Assembly (NCBI GenBank): GCA_947504185.1
Contig: CANNGJ010000011.1
Coordinates: forward strand, 32,822-96,821
Source: an uncultured Tenacibaculum sp.
Lineage (GTDB): Bacteria > Bacteroidota > Bacteroidia > Flavobacteriales > Flavobacteriaceae
Direction of reading: 5' to 3'
Length of the DNA stretch: 64,000 bases
Position 1 is the stretch's first letter; the number at the start of each line of letters is the position of its first letter. Shown here in pieces: positions 1 to 10,496 of this stretch. The translations under genes were made by a program, and so were the position numbers. The notes beneath the pieces are model-generated. The model worked only from the letters and a program-made list of their open reading frames with translations. It made no database searches and had not been told where the DNA came from.

Positions 1-111
1 ATTGGTTAGTTCATTGCCATTGACGCTTTAGAATTGTTATTTATTCTAGCAAAAAATTCAAGACTGTTTGTTGTAAGTGTAAACCTAAAAGGAATGAGTT
101 ATCATTCTTTC

Positions 112-1446
112 TTACTCATTTTTTAAATATACCGATGTAGAAGGCAGTGCAAATTCAATATGCTGTTCTTCTGTTAGCAAGAACAGTTTTGATAAAATTT
201 CTTGACGACATTGTAGTTCGGCCTTGTAAGTGTCAATATCAAAATAGCAATAAAACAAAATTACTGGCAATCCGTCTTTTATATCGTTTAAACAAACTTC
301 AAAGTCATCTTTTACAGTATTTGGGTGTGCCATTACTATTTCCTTCAGTTTTAAGATAAACGCATCAATAGTTTTTACTGGCAGGGTTTGCTTAAGAGTA
401 AACAGTGTTTTAAAAAGACGGTGGTTTCTTAACCCATTATTATTTACAATATTATCTGACAAAAGACTATTGGGTACATAAACCAACGAGTTTTCGAAAG
501 TTCGAATACGTGTAGACCGAATACCAATTTCTTCTACTGCTCCTTCAATGTCATTAAATATTACCCAATCATCAATTTGAAAGGGCTTGTCTATAAATAT
601 CATTACTGAACCAATAAGATTCTTTACTGTGTCCTGAGCGGCCAATGCCAAAGCCAAACCACCTATTGACAATCCTGTTAATAAGGTAATTACATTAACA
701 CCAATGTATTCTAAAATGTATAAAATACCAATTACCCATATGACAGCTTTTAAAAGCCTGTTTATAATAGGAAACAGTTGGTTTTCGTTTTCATTATTAG
801 CTTTCCCCTTCAAATAGGAAGCAAAAGCGTCAATAAGTTTATTGATTAATGCAATAAGCAGTATAATTGCGGCTATGCCAATAGTGCGCAACAAAAAAGC
901 ATTCCACGCAACAGGAAGTCGTAATTGAGGTAATAGAAATATGAACGTTTTTGCAGCAATATATAAGCCAAATATTTTTGAGGATTTCCTTAATTCTTCC
1001 TGAACGGTTTTAGTTATCTTAAACTTGTTTTTAAAATATTTATTTGTGATTAAGTAATATATTTTCTTACTTATTAAATAGGCAATGTAACATATAGGCA
1101 AAAGTAGTAGCAAACCAATCCATTTAATTAGGGATACGCCAAGAACTTCTTTATACCAAAATTTTGATTTGAAATACTTTTGAAAATTTATGTCTAGAAC
1201 ATAAATATCATTATATAAGTTAGAGAGCTGATTAATGGTTTCTTTAGAATAGTACCATTTTCCGTTTGTTTTTTCAACATAAATCCTTCTTTCCAAAGAA
1301 TAAGGAAAATATACTTCCCTTCCACTTAATGTATCTACATAGTTGATGTTTTTAGTTTCTATTTGAGCATTAACTGCCATGCCAATTAGAAGAAAAAAGG
1401 AACCAGCAACTAGTTTTTTCATAGTTATGTATAGATAAGAAGTCAT
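112..1446 (-). CDS. MscS-family mechanosensitive ion channel; real start probably at 1422
   Basis: TM-rich; MscS core GGLALALAAQDTVKNLIGSVMIFIDKPFQIDDWV. Confidence 0.93.
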   Translation of the reverse strand: MTSYLYITMKKLVAGSFFLLIGMAVNAQIETKNINYVDTLSGREVYFPYSLERRIYVEKTNGKWYYSKETINQLSNLYNDIYVLDINFQKYFKSKFWYKEVLGVSLIKWIGLLLLLPICYIAYLISKKIYYLITNKYFKNKFKITKTVQEELRKSSKIFGLYIAAKTFIFLLPQLRLPVAWNAFLLRTIGIAAIILLIALINKLIDAFASYLKGKANNENENQLFPIINRLLKAVIWVIGILYILEYIGVNVITLLTGLSIGGLALALAAQDTVKNLIGSVMIFIDKPFQIDDWVIFNDIEGAVEEIGIRSTRIRTFENSLVYVPNSLLSDNIVNNNGLRNHRLFKTLFTLKQTLPVKTIDAFILKLKEIVMAHPNTVKDDFEVCLNDIKDGLPVILFYCYFDIDTYKAELQCRQEILSKLFLLTEEQHIEFALPSTSVYLKNE

Positions 1447-2354
1447 TAGTACCTGTTGTTTGTTAAGAAAATGTTATTGTTATTTGTAATAAAGTTAACT
1501 GCACTAGGTAAAATTTTAATGTTCAACTCTTTAAATTTCCCTATCACTTCACCGTCTAATTGCAACATACGCGGTTTTTCAAAACTAATTACTGCTTCTT
1601 GTGTACTCACAGATATACCATTTTGACTATCGGCAAATTTTTCATTGAATTTTGATAAACCAGCTTTAATAAGCGTGGTCATATTCAAATTTTCAATAAC
1701 CACAATTTCAAATTTCCCATCCATTGGATTACCGTGAATATTCAAAGGTACTCCTGTTCCATATTTTTTAGAGTTACAAATACCTACCATAAGACTATTC
1801 CCTTTATAGGTTTTGTTATTAGCAGTAATGCTGTAGCTGAAAAGTTCTGATTTTTCTAATTCTTGAATAAAATATTTGGCATAGGTTGCCATTCCTCTAT
1901 TTGGGTCTTTATCATATGCTTCTACAATATTGGCATTAATCCCAACATCTCCAATATGGATAGAATAGTGCTCATTATTTACAACCACTAAATCTAACCC
2001 TTCAATAGCTTCTGAAAGAATGGCTTCTTTTAAAGCCTCAATAGGGTCGTTATTTACAAATAATTCAACAGCCATTCCGTTTGCAGAACCTAACGGAATG
2101 ATAGCCATAGGATAGTTGGTGTTAAGCAACGCTATAGAAGTAAATAATGTAGTGCCATCTCCTCCAACCGACAAAACACGGTCTGGTTGAACCTTATTTA
2201 AAATAGATGTTAAATTTTGTAAATCGTTTTTACCCGTAGTTTTAAAAATTTTATACTGATGATTAAATTTTTTGCAAAGTAACTTTGCCTCTTTTAAAAA
2301 AGGTTCTTTATCTACACCTCCAGAAATGGGGTTTACAACAAAAAGTAATTTCAT
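1446..2354 (-). CDS. Diacylglycerol/lipid kinase family protein (YegS-like)
   Basis: N-terminal VVNPISGG and SVGGDGT motifs of the DAGK catalytic domain. Confidence 0.93.
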   Translation of the reverse strand: MKLLFVVNPISGGVDKEPFLKEAKLLCKKFNHQYKIFKTTGKNDLQNLTSILNKVQPDRVLSVGGDGTTLFTSIALLNTNYPMAIIPLGSANGMAVELFVNNDPIEALKEAILSEAIEGLDLVVVNNEHYSIHIGDVGINANIVEAYDKDPNRGMATYAKYFIQELEKSELFSYSITANNKTYKGNSLMVGICNSKKYGTGVPLNIHGNPMDGKFEIVVIENLNMTTLIKAGLSKFNEKFADSQNGISVSTQEAVISFEKPRMLQLDGEVIGKFKELNIKILPSAVNFITNNNNIFLTNNRY

Positions 2355-2654
2355 ACGTTTAAATTTTATTAATTATTTGATAATAAATTAATTATAAAAT
2401 TGAGAACGTATGTAACCGCTACGCTCTCGCATTAAAAATTTTAAACATTCCCTTTTGTGAAAAAATACTTAAATTTTATTAATGCTCGTTTCATGTGATT
2501 AATTTTATTGTTTTTTAACGGACACATACTGTTCGCAAATAATCATTCCTTTGCATAATGAAATTTTGAACATGCTTGTTTCGTCTATTTAAATTTTCAC
2601 AAGAACCTATATTTCAGCTATTTAATCATTTTGGGGGTATTGACCATTATTTGC

Positions 2655-2678
2655 CTAATGCCCATTATGGGCTTTCAT
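2655..2678 (-). repeat. Copy 1 of the MKAHNGH intergenic repeat (mini-ORF truncated by TAG); whole repeat about 2583-2678
   Basis: ATGAAAGCCCATAATGGGCAT identical to the other three copies; codon 8 is TAG. Confidence 0.7.
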
Positions 2679-2683
2679 AATAA

Positions 2684-3616
2684 TTAATAGTTAATGTTTT
2701 TTAAAGATTCCCATTCTTCGTGAATATTGGTGTATTTATTATAATAAATAGCGTTTTCACAGGTATGTTTTAGTTGTGTCCAATATTTGTTTTTCGTTTT
2801 ATTGATATACGATTTGGTTTGCCTAATGTATATTTTGGCAATTCTTTTGGGATATTTTTCAGCAATTATGCGATAAATTTCCATGTCTTTTTGGGTGTCG
2901 TCTCCAAACAATACAAATTTTTTGTTTCCAGAATTTTTAAGCACATATTCTATAGATGATAATTTGTAGTTTTTACCTTTTTTACGGTTAAGTAGCTCTC
3001 TGAATTGAATAAAGGGTGTTAAAAAAAAGCCCCCTTTTGGTAAATCATGATTTAAAAAAATACGACTTATAAATTCAAATAAGTTACTTTCACTTTTTGA
3101 AATATAATATACCGAACCCTTACGTTCTTTTAATTTTTGGATAAGAAGTTGGGTGAATTTAATATATTCTCTTTCATTTGGTGGTACTAATGTTAAGGTC
3201 TTAATTCTTTTAATGGCATTTGCTGTATGAGATACTATAAGGGTATCGTCTAAATCTGAAATAACTGAAATAGAACCTTTTGAGTATTCAAAAAAAACTG
3301 GATATTCTTGAGTAATTTTTAGCGTTTCTTTATGATATAAAAACTGAAGAGTAGGTGCTTCGATAAGTTGTATGGGGATTTCCAATTTAAAAGCACCTTT
3401 GTTATTGGTAGTAACCTTATATTCCTTTTTATTTATATAAGCTTGAACAGATTTTTCTTTAAGAGGTTTTTTAAAATATGAACCCAATACTTCAATTGCG
3501 TTTTTTATTGAACCCGTTCGCTTTTGTCCGGTATTTGCTTTTTCGTTTAAAACAACTCCAGAAACCAATGTTTTATGCTCAAGAGCAATTATTGCTATTT
3601 GCCATAGATAAGCCAT
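2684..3616 (-). CDS. App1-like phosphatase domain (DUF2183) protein
   Basis: ISDLDDTL motif and SNLFEFISRIF...LPKGGFFLTPF pattern. Confidence 0.82.
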   Translation of the reverse strand: MAYLWQIAIIALEHKTLVSGVVLNEKANTGQKRTGSIKNAIEVLGSYFKKPLKEKSVQAYINKKEYKVTTNNKGAFKLEIPIQLIEAPTLQFLYHKETLKITQEYPVFFEYSKGSISVISDLDDTLIVSHTANAIKRIKTLTLVPPNEREYIKFTQLLIQKLKERKGSVYYISKSESNLFEFISRIFLNHDLPKGGFFLTPFIQFRELLNRKKGKNYKLSSIEYVLKNSGNKKFVLFGDDTQKDMEIYRIIAEKYPKRIAKIYIRQTKSYINKTKNKYWTQLKHTCENAIYYNKYTNIHEEWESLKNINY

Positions 3617-3827
3617 ATAGAAATCAACAATTAGTTAGTTGTAATTTAGTAAGTGTATTTTTTATAGTGCTATTGGTTAAAATAAGCGTAAAGCCATCAA
3701 TAATTAATACAACTCCAATATAAGACATTGTAATTTGAGTTTTTCTTAATTTAATATCCATAATTAAATGTTTTAAAGTTACTAACAGTATCTCATAAGC
3801 TTACCTCTAAATAGTTTACTTCTCAAT

Positions 3828-5102
3828 TTAGATAAAAAAAGCGGTAATTAAAGCCGTTACCACTATTAAAATTACACCAGGCAGAATCTCTTTTTTAAGT
3901 AATTTATGGGTTGATGACATTACAATAGATGCCTTTACAACTGTATTAGAAACGGCCGCCAACGTTATGGCTTTAACAGCAACATTTGGTGCAACACTTC
4001 CAGATGCTTTGCTCATTTCTGCCATTGTTAGGGTAATTGCATCTACATCTGTAAATCCAGAGGCAATAGCAGAAACATATATTCCACTATCTCCAAAATA
4101 AATTTGAGCTATATTGGCTATAACAATAACAGCGGCATATAGCCCTCCAAAAGCAAGAGATTTTTTTAAAGAAAATGGTTTTTCTATAGAAATATCCTCT
4201 TTTATAGTTTCGTGTTTGGTATCTTTTCTGGTTAAATACAAACCATACAATCCACCAACCACAGCTGCCGAGGCCATAGGAATCCACATATCTTTTACTA
4301 AGTTAGGGTTAACTACAACTACTTCCACAATTATTCTTAAAAACATAGTAACCCAAGAAAAAATAATGGCTGCAGCAAATAATTTCGATAAATCTGGTCG
4401 GTCTTTGCTTCGAAAGGAAAATGAAAGTGTTACTGCTGTACTGGACACCAAACCTCCAAGAAACCCTGTAAGTACAATAGCTTTTTGGTTGCCCAATATT
4501 TTCTTTAAAAAATAACCTACCATACCAATTGCTGTAACTAGAATGACCATCCACCAAATATTACATAATATCAATACATCAAAAGGTGGTGGTAAGGTTG
4601 GTTTGTCAGGTAAAATTGGCAATACTATAGCTGTCATGAGTCCAAACTTTGCTAAACCCACAATTTCATCTTGTGTTAACATTTTACTAACACTATGCAT
4701 TTCAACTTTTAAGGATAATAGTATAAGTACTACAACGCCTAAAGCAGCAGCAATTTCAATTTGACCATAGTAACAAAAAGCACCAATAATTATTGTAATT
4801 AAAGCAGCTACCTCTGTTGTTATTCCTATATATTTAGTTTTTATTGTTCCGTAGTAAGCTACAATCAAAAAAGCTCCAACTACAGCAAAAGGTAGAGAAA
4901 AACCAAGTGGCGACTCCATAATATCTCCTAACATTGCAGCAGCGCAACCAGATAAAGCTAACAAAGGAAATGTACGAATTCCTCCAAATAGATACTGATA
5001 CGATTCATCAGACTTTTTAAATTGTCGTTCTAATCCAATTAATAGCCCTATTGCGAGAGCTACGCCATAGTGGTAAAAAAGTTCATTCATAATATTATTC
5101 AA
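3828..5102 (-). CDS. MgtC/SapB family membrane protein with DUF4010
   Basis: N-terminal GVALAIGLLIGLERQ; multiple TM segments; GFTDVDAITLTMAE. Confidence 0.88.
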   Translation of the reverse strand: MNNIMNELFYHYGVALAIGLLIGLERQFKKSDESYQYLFGGIRTFPLLALSGCAAAMLGDIMESPLGFSLPFAVVGAFLIVAYYGTIKTKYIGITTEVAALITIIIGAFCYYGQIEIAAALGVVVLILLSLKVEMHSVSKMLTQDEIVGLAKFGLMTAIVLPILPDKPTLPPPFDVLILCNIWWMVILVTAIGMVGYFLKKILGNQKAIVLTGFLGGLVSSTAVTLSFSFRSKDRPDLSKLFAAAIIFSWVTMFLRIIVEVVVVNPNLVKDMWIPMASAAVVGGLYGLYLTRKDTKHETIKEDISIEKPFSLKKSLAFGGLYAAVIVIANIAQIYFGDSGIYVSAIASGFTDVDAITLTMAEMSKASGSVAPNVAVKAITLAAVSNTVVKASIVMSSTHKLLKKEILPGVILIVVTALITAFFI

Positions 5103-5199
5103 AACTCAATATAAATTTACTCGATAATCGAGATTTAGCCGAATTCAAGTAAGAAAATCAATACTATAAACTTCAGTAATAATCAACTAAAGATGTTTG

Positions 5200-5273
5200 T
5201 AAAGATGAAATTTAAAGAGATAAATGTTCTTGAATTAATTCAAGAACATTTGATTTTTTACAACCTAAATTTA
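5200..5273. promoter_or_regulatory. Candidate divergent promoter with palindrome site 1 (ATGTTCTTGAATTAATTCAAGAACAT, 5224-5249)
   Basis: 26-nt perfect palindrome; core 5229-5244; 21 bp to TAAATTTA (5266-5273) rightward and 21 bp to CATCTTTA (RC of 5200-5207) leftward. Confidence 0.75.
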
Positions 5274-5410
5274 TCCTTATTAAACCTCTATTTATATATG
5301 CATCATAATAGTATTAAGTATTCTCATATTTTGATACCATAATCAAGGTATATACTACTAAACTCATTTAAAAACTGATTAGAAAATGATTAGAAAATGA
5401 TATTAAGTAA

Positions 5411-6301
5411 ATGAAATTTGTAGATTACTATAAAATCTTAGGTATTTCTAAAACAGCTACGGAAAAGGAAATTAAAACTGCCTATCGAAAACTTGCCCGA
5501 AAACACCATCCAGATGTAAACCCTGACAATAAGGAAGCTGAAAAAAAATTTAAAGAAATAAATGAAGCTAACGAAGTATTAAGCGACCCTGAAAACCGTA
5601 AAAAATATGATAAATATGGTGAAAACTGGAAACATGGCGAAGCGTATGAAAAGGCCCAACAACAGCAAAGACAGTCGTATCGCCAATCCAGTCAGCAAGA
5701 GTTTTCAAACGAAGATTATTCAGACTTTTTCGAGTCGATGTTTGGAGGCAGAAGATCATCATATAGCCAAGGTCGTAGCCCAAAATTTAAAGGTCAGGAT
5801 TACAATGCCGAATTACAACTCAATCTAAAAGACGTTTATACCTCGCAACAACAAATCCTAACTGTTAATGGAAAAAAAATAAGACTAACAATACCTGCAG
5901 GAGTTGAAAACGGTCAAGTTATAAAAATTAAAGGAAAAGGAGGTGTAGGAATTAGTGGAGGTCCAAAAGGAGATTTATTTATCACGTTTACCATTAACAA
6001 CCACACAAAGTTTAAACGAGAAGGCAACAACCTTTATCTAAACATGGATCTCGATTTATACACATCTATTTTAGGAGGAGAAATTAAAGCAGATACTTTT
6101 AATGGTAAGGTAAAGCTTAAAATAAAACCAGAAACAAAAAATGGATCGAAAGTAAAATTAAAAGGAAAAGGCTTTCCTATTTATAGAAAAGAAGGAAAGT
6201 TTGGAGATTTAATAATTACTTATAAAATAAAAATACCAACAAATCTAAACGAAAAAGAAATTAAACTATTTAAAGAATTACAAAAATTTCAAGCAGAATG
6301 A
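5411..6301 (+). CDS. cbpA: DnaJ C-terminal / curved DNA-binding protein CbpA-like co-chaperone
   Basis: J-domain with HPD ([11 protein letters not shown]) followed by DnaJ C-terminal domain without zinc finger. Confidence 0.93.
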   Translation: MKFVDYYKILGISKTATEKEIKTAYRKLARKHHPDVNPDNKEAEKKFKEINEANEVLSDPENRKKYDKYGENWKHGEAYEKAQQQQRQSYRQSSQQEFSNEDYSDFFESMFGGRRSSYSQGRSPKFKGQDYNAELQLNLKDVYTSQQQILTVNGKKIRLTIPAGVENGQVIKIKGKGGVGISGGPKGDLFITFTINNHTKFKREGNNLYLNMDLDLYTSILGGEIKADTFNGKVKLKIKPETKNGSKVKLKGKGFPIYRKEGKFGDLIITYKIKIPTNLNEKEIKLFKELQKFQAE

Positions 6302-6594
6302 CCGAAAAGTTTTTAATATCAACGCAAACACTTTGTTCTCATTATAGCATTGAGATTCCTTTTATAAATGCTTTAGATGAAATGGGACTCATCAAAATCA
6401 AAATTATTGATCAAAAACAGTTTATACACCAAGATCAAATTAGTGATTTAGAAAAAATAATCAGACTTCATAACGAATTAAAAGTAAACCTTGAAGGCAT
6501 TGATATCGTGTTTAATTTATTGGAAAAGGAAAGAAGACTACGAAATGAATTGAATGCCTTAAAAAATAGATTAAGACTTTATGAAAATGACTAA
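6298..6594 (+). CDS. cbpM: Chaperone modulator CbpM-like
   Basis: 98 aa MerR-like N-terminus; ATGA overlap with cbpA stop; canonical neighbour. Confidence 0.82.
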   Translation: MTEKFLISTQTLCSHYSIEIPFINALDEMGLIKIKIIDQKQFIHQDQISDLEKIIRLHNELKVNLEGIDIVFNLLEKERRLRNELNALKNRLRLYEND

Positions 6595-6796
6595 AAATGG
6601 CAGTCTTTAATTGTATGATTAGTAGAATAAAATAACTTATAAAAAAGCTGAACTTCCTATATTAAACTAGACATTTAGTTGTGATGCTAGAAGTTTTAAT
6701 TTGAAGAAGTTTATGCTAATTGCAAAAAAAGAAAAATATTTCGATTTTTAAATTATACCAAATATAATTCCAGAATAAAAATTAAATATAAAGATT

Positions 6797-7468
6797 ATGA
6801 AAAAAGTAGTGAAATGTATAGCAGGATTATTAGTTTTAACTTTAATGAGTAGTTGTTATTCTTCATTAAAAGTATTAAACTCATGGACAGAAAGCGAAAA
6901 CAATGATTTAAGCAGAAAAAATGTTCTAGTAATTGCTAAGACAAGCAATAACTCAGTACGTATTGAAACCGAAGAAGCAATAACAAAGCAATTAGCAGCT
7001 TCTAACATTAAAGCAACATCAAGTTTTGACTTGTTTTCTATGTTAGATCCAGATAGAAAGCTCAGTAAAGAAGAAGTAGAAGATTTTGAGAAAAAAATAA
7101 AAAACAAAGGATTTAATGCTATTGTGTTAACAACACTAAAAGATTATGACGAAACGCAACACACAGAAGAATCTGGAGGCTATTATGCAGGAGGAAATTA
7201 TTACGGAGGCTATTACGGAGGATTTAATTCTTACTACGGAACAATATATCCAATATATTTTGATAGTGGAGTTTATGTGCCAAGTGAAACCAATACATAT
7301 ATTTCAAAAAAATATGTTCTAGAAACAGTTACTTACAATTTAGATTTACCTAAAAACAAAGAATTAATTTCTGTAACTACAGTACAAGTAGAAGATCCTG
7401 CGAACTTATCAAGTATTACAAAAAAATATGCAAAAGCTGTGGTAAGTAGAATTTTAAAACCCCAGTAA
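6797..7468 (+). CDS. Putative lipoprotein of unknown function
   Basis: Lipobox LMSSC; Gly/Tyr-rich insert YYAGGNYYGGYYGG. Confidence 0.6.
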   Translation: MKKVVKCIAGLLVLTLMSSCYSSLKVLNSWTESENNDLSRKNVLVIAKTSNNSVRIETEEAITKQLAASNIKATSSFDLFSMLDPDRKLSKEEVEDFEKKIKNKGFNAIVLTTLKDYDETQHTEESGGYYAGGNYYGGYYGGFNSYYGTIYPIYFDSGVYVPSETNTYISKKYVLETVTYNLDLPKNKELISVTTVQVEDPANLSSITKKYAKAVVSRILKPQ

Positions 7469-7828
7469 TTAAACTACTATGAAATAAAAGTAGCATAGAT
7501 TTGTTATACAAATGAAATTCGGTCTAATACTTACTAAATATCGTTGGAAGGTGAAAGCTAGAAGCAGATTATCATTTAGCTTCAGACTCCCAACTTCTAA
7601 CCACAAAATTTATTGAAACTAAAAATCTTAAATTAAAGCACATAGTTTTAACTAAAGAGTGAGAGCAATAAAAAAATCAGAAAGAATAATATTTTTAGTA
7701 CATAACATATGTAGAATTATCTAAACACAGTCTGTATAAAAAGTGACTTTATTATAAAACTAGTAAATGCCTTACTTTATTTTATCATTCTACCTTTAAA
7801 CAACGAATTTAAAGAAACTATCAAAAAT

Positions 7829-8728
7829 ATGGCTGAAGAAAACAATCAAGAACTAGATATTTTAGTAGCCGAAGATTCTTTCAAAAAATTACTGAATAGA
7901 CTTCCGGGTATTTTCTATTTGTACGAACATATTAATGATGATTTTTATCTAAAAGTATGGAATAAGCACCATGAAGAAGTAACGGAATATACGGCAAAAG
8001 AGCATTACAATATGAAACCTTATGATTTTATACCTTCCGTAGATAAGGACTTAATATATGAAACCTGTCGTAAGTTGATGAAAATAGAAAAGGTACAAGT
8101 AAAATCGGCTATCCGTTCAAAATCAGGAATTGATACACCCTATTTTTTTGAAGGCTATGCCTTTTCTTCTAATGGACGAGAATTTTTTATGGGTGTAGGT
8201 ATAGACCTATCCAATTACTCGGTAATGGAAAGAGAGTTAGAAGAAAGTAAACAAATTCTCGAAAAACTAGAAAAAGAACGTATTATACGCAACTTAAATA
8301 CCCAAAACAAAGAGTTGCTAATCTTTAGTGTAGAAATAGCAGAAAACAATAAGTTAAAGAAAGCAATAAGGAAACAAATAGAAGAAATAGAAAAATTAAA
8401 CACTAAAGAAGAAATCCAACAGGCACTTTTTAAACTTAAAAGTAGCATCGATGCCGATACAATGGATGATGCAAAATGGAATGCCTTTAAGTATCGTTTC
8501 AAAAACATCTACCACAACTTCTTTGACAGCTTATCTCACAAACACCCTACACTTACAGACTCCGATTTGTTATTCTGTGCTTATATAAAATTAAATATGC
8601 CTACCGAACAAATATCGTCTTTATTAAATATTTCTAAAATGGGCATCAAAAAAAGACGATACCGACTCAGAAAAAAACTACTTCTGAACGAAAAAGATTC
8701 CTTAAATCATTATATATCCTCTTTTTAG
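7829..8728 (+). CDS. PAS-domain protein with LuxR-like C-terminal HTH
   Basis: PAS-like N-terminus, coiled coil, C-terminal LTDSDLLFCAYIKLNMPTEQISSLLNISKMGIKKRRYRLRKKL. Confidence 0.75.
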   Translation: MAEENNQELDILVAEDSFKKLLNRLPGIFYLYEHINDDFYLKVWNKHHEEVTEYTAKEHYNMKPYDFIPSVDKDLIYETCRKLMKIEKVQVKSAIRSKSGIDTPYFFEGYAFSSNGREFFMGVGIDLSNYSVMERELEESKQILEKLEKERIIRNLNTQNKELLIFSVEIAENNKLKKAIRKQIEEIEKLNTKEEIQQALFKLKSSIDADTMDDAKWNAFKYRFKNIYHNFFDSLSHKHPTLTDSDLLFCAYIKLNMPTEQISSLLNISKMGIKKRRYRLRKKLLLNEKDSLNHYISSF

Positions 8729-8954
8729 AAGAAACAGCCACTTCTCCTCTTTTTCAAATTTTACAAAAGAAGCTAATACTTTATCCTGTCTACCTTTTGT
8801 CTACCATCATGAATTATTTTGTCTACTTTTTATCCGCCACTTAGTCTGAATTGATTTGAGGGATAGTATATAATTTTGTGGCAAGAAGAAATCCTGTAAG
8901 ATTATATTCTTTGAAAAGAAATTTTACATACACAAAAATCTATAATAAACTTAT

Positions 8955-10454
8955 ATGAAAACATTCAAATTCTCTTGGCTAACACTTATACTTTTTATAA
9001 TAAGTATAGGGTTTGTTCAAGCCCAAAACACTACAAAAGACAATCTTCAAAATGCAAAACTATATGGCGATGAAACCATAAACACGCCCATTGGGCAAAT
9101 CGTTTTAAAAGATAATTATATTGCTCAAGGTTCACAAGCCCTATTTGATGATATGGATTATCAACGTGCTTGCCAAGCCTATATTTGGTCTACCCCAGCG
9201 GTTTCTTATAAACAATGGCAAACGGCTCAAGCCAAAACATTTGATGCGTATAATTTAGGAGATTTTGTAGTGTACAAATCACTGCTTGAAAAAAGAGGAA
9301 TTGTTACTGCAAATTTAACTACACCCTATGTAATTAATTTCACATCTTTGAAAAAAGGAGCTATTATGGTAAAAATTCCGGCAGGACAAATTGCAGGAAT
9401 GTTTATGGACGTATGGCAACGCCCTGTATCAGATATTGGACTAACGGGACCAGATCAAGGAAAAGGGGCTACCTATATTGTGGTAGGACCAGAAGAGGAC
9501 AAATCTAAATACGAAGGCAAAGCGGACTATATCATACAATCTGCAACCAATAATCTTTTTATTGGCATCCGATTAATTGACCCTTCTCCAGAATTTGAAA
9601 AGAAAGTAGCCCAAGAAATGAAGGTAGCGCTAGTTGGACAACCATTAAAACCAATTCGTTTTATTAAAGGCGTAAATAAAGAATGGTCTGGCACCGCACC
9701 TAGAGGAATGGCATACTGGAAGTTGGTTAATCAGTTTATTCAGGAAGAACCTACACGGGAACAAGACAAAGCTTGGACAGCAATGTTAGAGCCTCTTGGA
9801 ATTAAAAAAGGACAAGATTTTAAACCCGATGAACGTCAAACAAAAATACTCACGCGAGGTGTAGCGATGGGCGAATTGATGGCGCGAAATCTTCAGACTA
9901 CCCCCCGAATGGCACAACCCTACTGGGAGAATACCAATTGGTATAAATGTTTTGATTTTACCGTTTCTCAGGAAACGAAAAACAAAATAGAATTGGATGA
10001 ACGCGTAGTATGGTTTTATGAAGCCGTAACTTCTTCAAAAGGAATGGTAACTCCTACAGTAGGAAAAGGACAAGTTTATATGACATCCAAAAAAGACAGT
10101 AAAGGCAACTGGTTACGAGGAGATAAAACGTACAAACTGCATATTCCAAAAGATGTTCCTATCAAACAATTTTGGTCTGTTACACTATATAGCGAAAATA
10201 CAAGAAGACCTTATAGTAACGGTGGAACAAAAATAAAAGACGGAACATTAGGGAGTAAAAGCAAACAACTACAATATAATAAAGATGGTTCTGTAGATAT
10301 TTATATCGGAGCCAAAGCACCCAAAGGAAAAGAAAGTAACTATTTAAAAACGATAGGAGATGATGGTTGGTTTGTATATTTCCGTCTATACGCCCCAACC
10401 GAGCCATTTTTCAATAAATCCTTTTCACTACCAGATTGGGAAATGATTGATTAA
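8955..10454 (+). CDS. DUF1254/DUF1214 domain protein, exported
   Basis: Signal peptide; YIWSTPAVSYKQWQ and C-terminal FWSVTLYSENTRRPY...DGWFVYFRLYAPTEPFF. Confidence 0.88.
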   Translation: MKTFKFSWLTLILFIISIGFVQAQNTTKDNLQNAKLYGDETINTPIGQIVLKDNYIAQGSQALFDDMDYQRACQAYIWSTPAVSYKQWQTAQAKTFDAYNLGDFVVYKSLLEKRGIVTANLTTPYVINFTSLKKGAIMVKIPAGQIAGMFMDVWQRPVSDIGLTGPDQGKGATYIVVGPEEDKSKYEGKADYIIQSATNNLFIGIRLIDPSPEFEKKVAQEMKVALVGQPLKPIRFIKGVNKEWSGTAPRGMAYWKLVNQFIQEEPTREQDKAWTAMLEPLGIKKGQDFKPDERQTKILTRGVAMGELMARNLQTTPRMAQPYWENTNWYKCFDFTVSQETKNKIELDERVVWFYEAVTSSKGMVTPTVGKGQVYMTSKKDSKGNWLRGDKTYKLHIPKDVPIKQFWSVTLYSENTRRPYSNGGTKIKDGTLGSKSKQLQYNKDGSVDIYIGAKAPKGKESNYLKTIGDDGWFVYFRLYAPTEPFFNKSFSLPDWEMID

Positions 10455-10496
10455 TATATTCCATTTTCTTAAATAATAAACTAAACAATTATAATT

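Noticed and set aside
147-359. Plus-strand ORF antisense to the MscS gene, and similar antisense ORFs in the track (e.g. 4114-4515, 23032-23448, 27596-27802, 50009-50368)
   Set aside because: Each lies opposite a confident coding gene, has low-complexity composition and no recognisable domain.
2505-2573. 22-codon minus-strand ORF (MFKISLCKGMIICEQYVSVKKQ) after repeat copy 1
   Set aside because: Too short, no second copy and no conservation evidence.
3478-3723. ORF overlapping the start of the App1-like gene
   Set aside because: Mostly antisense to a supported CDS; no motif.
8853-8867. CTGAATTGATTTGAG upstream of the DUF1254 gene as another regulon site
   Set aside because: Poor palindrome, and the distance to TAATTTTG is about 10 bp rather than 21.
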